From NCBI GenBank assembly GCA_946478895.1, contig CAMLDY010000019.1:1-33853 (forward strand): a stretch of DNA of 33,853 nt. The letters are read 5' to 3'. This document shows, piece by piece, positions 31,673 to 33,853 of the stretch. The DNA comes from an uncultured Gemmatimonadota bacterium. GTDB lineage: Bacteria; Gemmatimonadota; Gemmatimonadetes; Gemmatimonadales; Gemmatimonadaceae. The notes under the pieces were generated by a model. It made no database searches. It had not been told where the DNA came from and worked only from the letters and a program-made list of their open reading frames with translations. Numbering within the stretch: position 1 is the first letter of the stretch; every line of letters starts with the position of its first letter. A program made the translations under genes and the position numbers.

Positions 31673-33402
31673 CGCTCCAGCTCCTTCATTCGCTGCACCG
31701 CGATCCTGATCGGAAGGAAAGTCGCCGCCAGACAAATCAGAGTCGCACCGCCGAAACCGAACCACAGCGCGATTGGGTCCGTGTCGACCTTCATGTAGCG
31801 CGCGCCGACGTACTGATAGACGGGCCTCGCCTCGAGGACGATCACCAATCCGATCAGCACCACCGACGCCATCATCAGAACCAGTCCACCGAACGACGTC
31901 GGAATCTGCGCCGCGTTCTCGGTGTTGAACTTCGGGAACAGCGCGCCGAAGCCCAGCGCGAGTCCGGCGATCGCAAAGGTCATCATCGTGATGGTGAAGA
32001 TCGACACCACCATCATGAAATCGCTCACCTGAAGCAGCACGTCGGTGGCGAAGACGAGAATCAGCGCCAGTCCGAGCAGCGGGATCGTCCCCACCCAGAA
32101 CTTCGACCATAGCAGCTGACGCATCTCCAGCGGACTCGACCGCAGCAGCCAGAGCGTTCGACCCTCGAGACTGATTCCCGGGAAGATGAAGCGCGCCGCG
32201 ATCGACGCGAGCACGAATCCGGCGAGAATCAGGTTCACGAACGGAATGACGTTGGCGAGAAAGAACGTCACGCCTTCGCCGCGGAGCGGCAGGAACTTGA
32301 TGTTGAAGACGTAGACCACGACGAGCACCGTCAGCAGAATCAGCTGCGACCACTGGGTGGTGTCGCGGAAGAAGAGCCGCATCTCCTTGAGCACCAGCTC
32401 GCGCCTCATCACACCCCACGGCGTGAGCGCCCTGCCCACCAGTCGGCCCAAGGTGCCCTGGCGTACCCACCTCTCGCCGCTTTCCTGTGACTTGCTGAAG
32501 CCGCGGGTGTAAAGCCACCGATGCAGCATCGCTCCCAGGACGACGACGAATGCCGCCGTCGACCAGAGGAGATAGAACGACAGAATCTCGGGATCCTTTC
32601 GCAGCCACGTCATGATGCTCTGCGCGGCCCACTCGCTCGGCATCCACGGTGACGTCGGAGTCCGGAGCAGGGAGATGAACTCCACCAGCGAGCGGAACCC
32701 TTCCGGGCGCGCCAGCCGCTCCGGCCGCACCAGCCGGAAGATCAACACGATTCCCGCCGCGGCGAGAATCGCGATCACACTCAGGATGTCACGCGTTCTG
32801 CGGGCGGGGAAAATATTCACCAGCAACAGCGTGATCGCGCTTCCGATCGCCGCCGGAATGACGAGGAACGGGATGATCGCGCCCGCCGCCACCAGGGGAT
32901 ACAGGATTCCGCCTTCGTAGATCACGCCGTAGGCGGTAAGAACCGGCGTCGCAACGAGCACCACCATCCAGCTGGAATGCGCCGTGGTCTCCAGCAGCTT
33001 CGCGCCGTAGAGTCTCAGCCAATCGACGGGAGCCGCGACGAGCAGGTCAAGGTCTTTGGCCAGAAAGAAGCTCGACAACGCCGTCACGACGTTCGAGAGA
33101 ATGAGGATCCCGAACAGGCTGATGAACATCAGCCCGAGCAGCTTCGCTGCCAGCAGCGCACCGATTTCCGGAATGCCGCGGAAGTACTTGAGCAGCCGAT
33201 ACAGCAGCCCGAACACGAACACCCAGAACACCGCGCCGATCAACAGGAAGAGGATCAGCCGTCCCGATTTGTTGTCCGTCTTTCCCAGCGGCCGCGCCTT
33301 CGCCGCCAGAAACTTCGGCGACAGCACATGAAACAATCCCGGCGACGGAGCCGCCTCGGTTGGTGCAGGCCCAGCAGCCTGTATCGCCAGTTCACTGGTC
33401 AT
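31669..33402 (-). CDS. ABC exporter permease (putative ABC_export family)
   Basis: A 577-residue integral membrane protein with about 12-14 hydrophobic helices and large loops between them. Features typical of the bacterial putative ABC exporter permeases include LAKDLDLLVAAPVDWLRLYGAKLLE (near 115-140) and the mirrored LEGRTLWLLRSSPLEMRQLLWSKF in the second half, indicating an internal duplication. The start ATG 33402 has AGGAGA six bases upstream. The ATPase gene ends 53 bp upstream on the same strand, so the two form one exporter; the cargo is unknown. It converges on the Clp N-domain gene, the two TAG stops sharing the CTAG at 31669-31672. Confidence 0.88.
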   Translation of the reverse strand: MTSELAIQAAGPAPTEAAPSPGLFHVLSPKFLAAKARPLGKTDNKSGRLILFLLIGAVFWVFVFGLLYRLLKYFRGIPEIGALLAAKLLGLMFISLFGILILSNVVTALSSFFLAKDLDLLVAAPVDWLRLYGAKLLETTAHSSWMVVLVATPVLTAYGVIYEGGILYPLVAAGAIIPFLVIPAAIGSAITLLLVNIFPARRTRDILSVIAILAAAGIVLIFRLVRPERLARPEGFRSLVEFISLLRTPTSPWMPSEWAAQSIMTWLRKDPEILSFYLLWSTAAFVVVLGAMLHRWLYTRGFSKSQESGERWVRQGTLGRLVGRALTPWGVMRRELVLKEMRLFFRDTTQWSQLILLTVLVVVYVFNIKFLPLRGEGVTFFLANVIPFVNLILAGFVLASIAARFIFPGISLEGRTLWLLRSSPLEMRQLLWSKFWVGTIPLLGLALILVFATDVLLQVSDFMMVVSIFTITMMTFAIAGLALGFGALFPKFNTENAAQIPTSFGGLVLMMASVVLIGLVIVLEARPVYQYVGARYMKVDTDPIALWFGFGGATLICLAATFLPIRIAVQRMKELER

Positions 33403-33418
33403 CGATCATCTCCTGTCC

Positions 33419-33453
33419 GCTTCCCGCCTCCCGCTTCCCGCTTCCCGCTTCCC
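33419..33453. repeat. 7-bp tandem repeat (five GCYTCCC units)
   Basis: Five consecutive heptamers, GCTTCCC, GCCTCCC, then GCTTCCC three times, fill most of the 53-bp gap between the ABC ATPase and permease genes. On the minus strand they read as GGGAAGC/GGGAGGC, a purine run just upstream of the permease ribosome-binding site. A related four-unit array lies in glpK (9576-9603). Confidence 0.85.
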
Positions 33454-33455
33454 GC

Positions 33456-33853
33456 CTAAGCATCCAGCACTTCCATCGCGTCCCGCGCCGCGCGCTCGCC
33501 CGTCAGCTTGAGGAAGATCTCCTCGAGCCCGCCACCGCCGGTCGACTCGGCGCGCAGATCCTGGATCGTACCCACCGCGCGAATCTTCCCATGCTGGATG
33601 ATGGCGATCCTGTCACACAGCGTCTCCGCGACCTCGAGAGTATGCGTCGACATCATGATGGTATGACCGCGCCGCACGTACTCGCGGAACAGATCCTTGA
33701 GAATTCGCGCTGCCTTTGGATCGAGTCCTACCATTGGCTCGTCGACCACGATCACCTGCGGGCGATGAATGAACGCGCTCGAGATGATCAGCTTCTGCCG
33801 CATGCCGTGGCTGTAGCTCTCCACCAGCTCGTCGCCCCACTCCTCGAGATCGA
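33456..33853 (-). CDS. ABC transporter ATP-binding protein, C-terminal part
   Basis: The gene is cut by the right edge; the frame is open to the window end, so the GTG at 33824 is internal. About 132 residues are visible. The ABC signature is ESYSHGMRQKL, Walker B with D-loop IVVDEPMVGLDP, and the switch His in MSTHTLEVAE. The SHGMRQK signature is typical of ABC-2-type exporters (CcmA/DrrA-like). A Gly-rich segment (STGGGGLEEIFLKLTG) near the C terminus is the usual regulatory tail. It supplies ATP hydrolysis for the permease encoded 53 bp downstream. Walker A lies outside the window. Confidence 0.93.
   Translation of the reverse strand, partial: DLEEWGDELVESYSHGMRQKLIISSAFIHRPQVIVVDEPMVGLDPKAARILKDLFREYVRRGHTIMMSTHTLEVAETLCDRIAIIQHGKIRAVGTIQDLRAESTGGGGLEEIFLKLTGERAARDAMEVLDA

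Overview
The window is a high-GC (mid-60s % by eye), gene-dense bacterial chromosomal segment with 28 protein-coding genes, two of them cut by the window edges. Gene content points to a Gram-negative soil-type bacterium, most plausibly Gemmatimonadota: an Oar-like TonB-dependent outer-membrane protein paired with a secreted beta-propeller protein, several lipoproteins and secreted hypotheticals, a CcmEFH-type cytochrome c maturation set, topoisomerase IB, and many GTG/TTG starts. No rRNA or other phylogenetic marker is present, so this assignment is an inference. I saw no tRNA, rRNA, CRISPR array, transposase or phage gene.

Layout: (1) 1-1413, the end of a sensor histidine kinase with an unusual RsbRD-like C-terminal domain. 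(2) 6823 down to 1641, a tight minus-strand run: enoyl-CoA hydratase, recF, OsmC-family protein, membrane protein with about 28-residue repeats, MtfA-like peptidase, TerC-like membrane protein. (3) 6915-9946 plus strand: topoisomerase IB, glycerol kinase with a basic tail, YfiM-like small protein. (4) 11083 down to 9980: two secreted hypotheticals. (5) 11231-13495: a lipoprotein and a membrane-anchored Ser/Thr kinase. (6) 16089 down to 13504: a large lipoprotein with Ig-like domains and an HEVKH putative metalloprotease domain. (7) 16190-21345: cytochrome c maturation genes (ccmE; ccmF, ccmH-like, CcmI-like/zinc ribbon), split by an opposing PLP-dependent decarboxylase and a long inverted repeat. 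(8) 21516-23241: cyclopropane-fatty-acid synthase and a small hypothetical. (9) 23533-28655: TonB-dependent receptor plus beta-propeller protein, bracketed by two related long hairpin repeats. (10) 30953 down to 28953: GMC oxidoreductase. (11) 31001-31672: stand-alone Clp N-domain protein. (12) 33853 down to 31669: ABC exporter ATPase and permease.

The most unusual signals are non-coding. Four long imperfect inverted repeats of about 110-320 bp (1482-1594, 18167-18343, 23243-23470, 28657-28975) lie between genes. The last two are copies of one family and bracket the receptor/propeller pair; others reach into the ends of neighbouring genes. Among proteins, the noteworthy items are a CxxxY-type CcmE, a CxCxC-type CcmH homologue with a twin-arginine-like leader, a CcmI-like/zinc-ribbon fusion, a kinase with an adenylate-cyclase-style membrane input, and a TonB receptor with an extra C-terminal helical LTxxQ-like tail.
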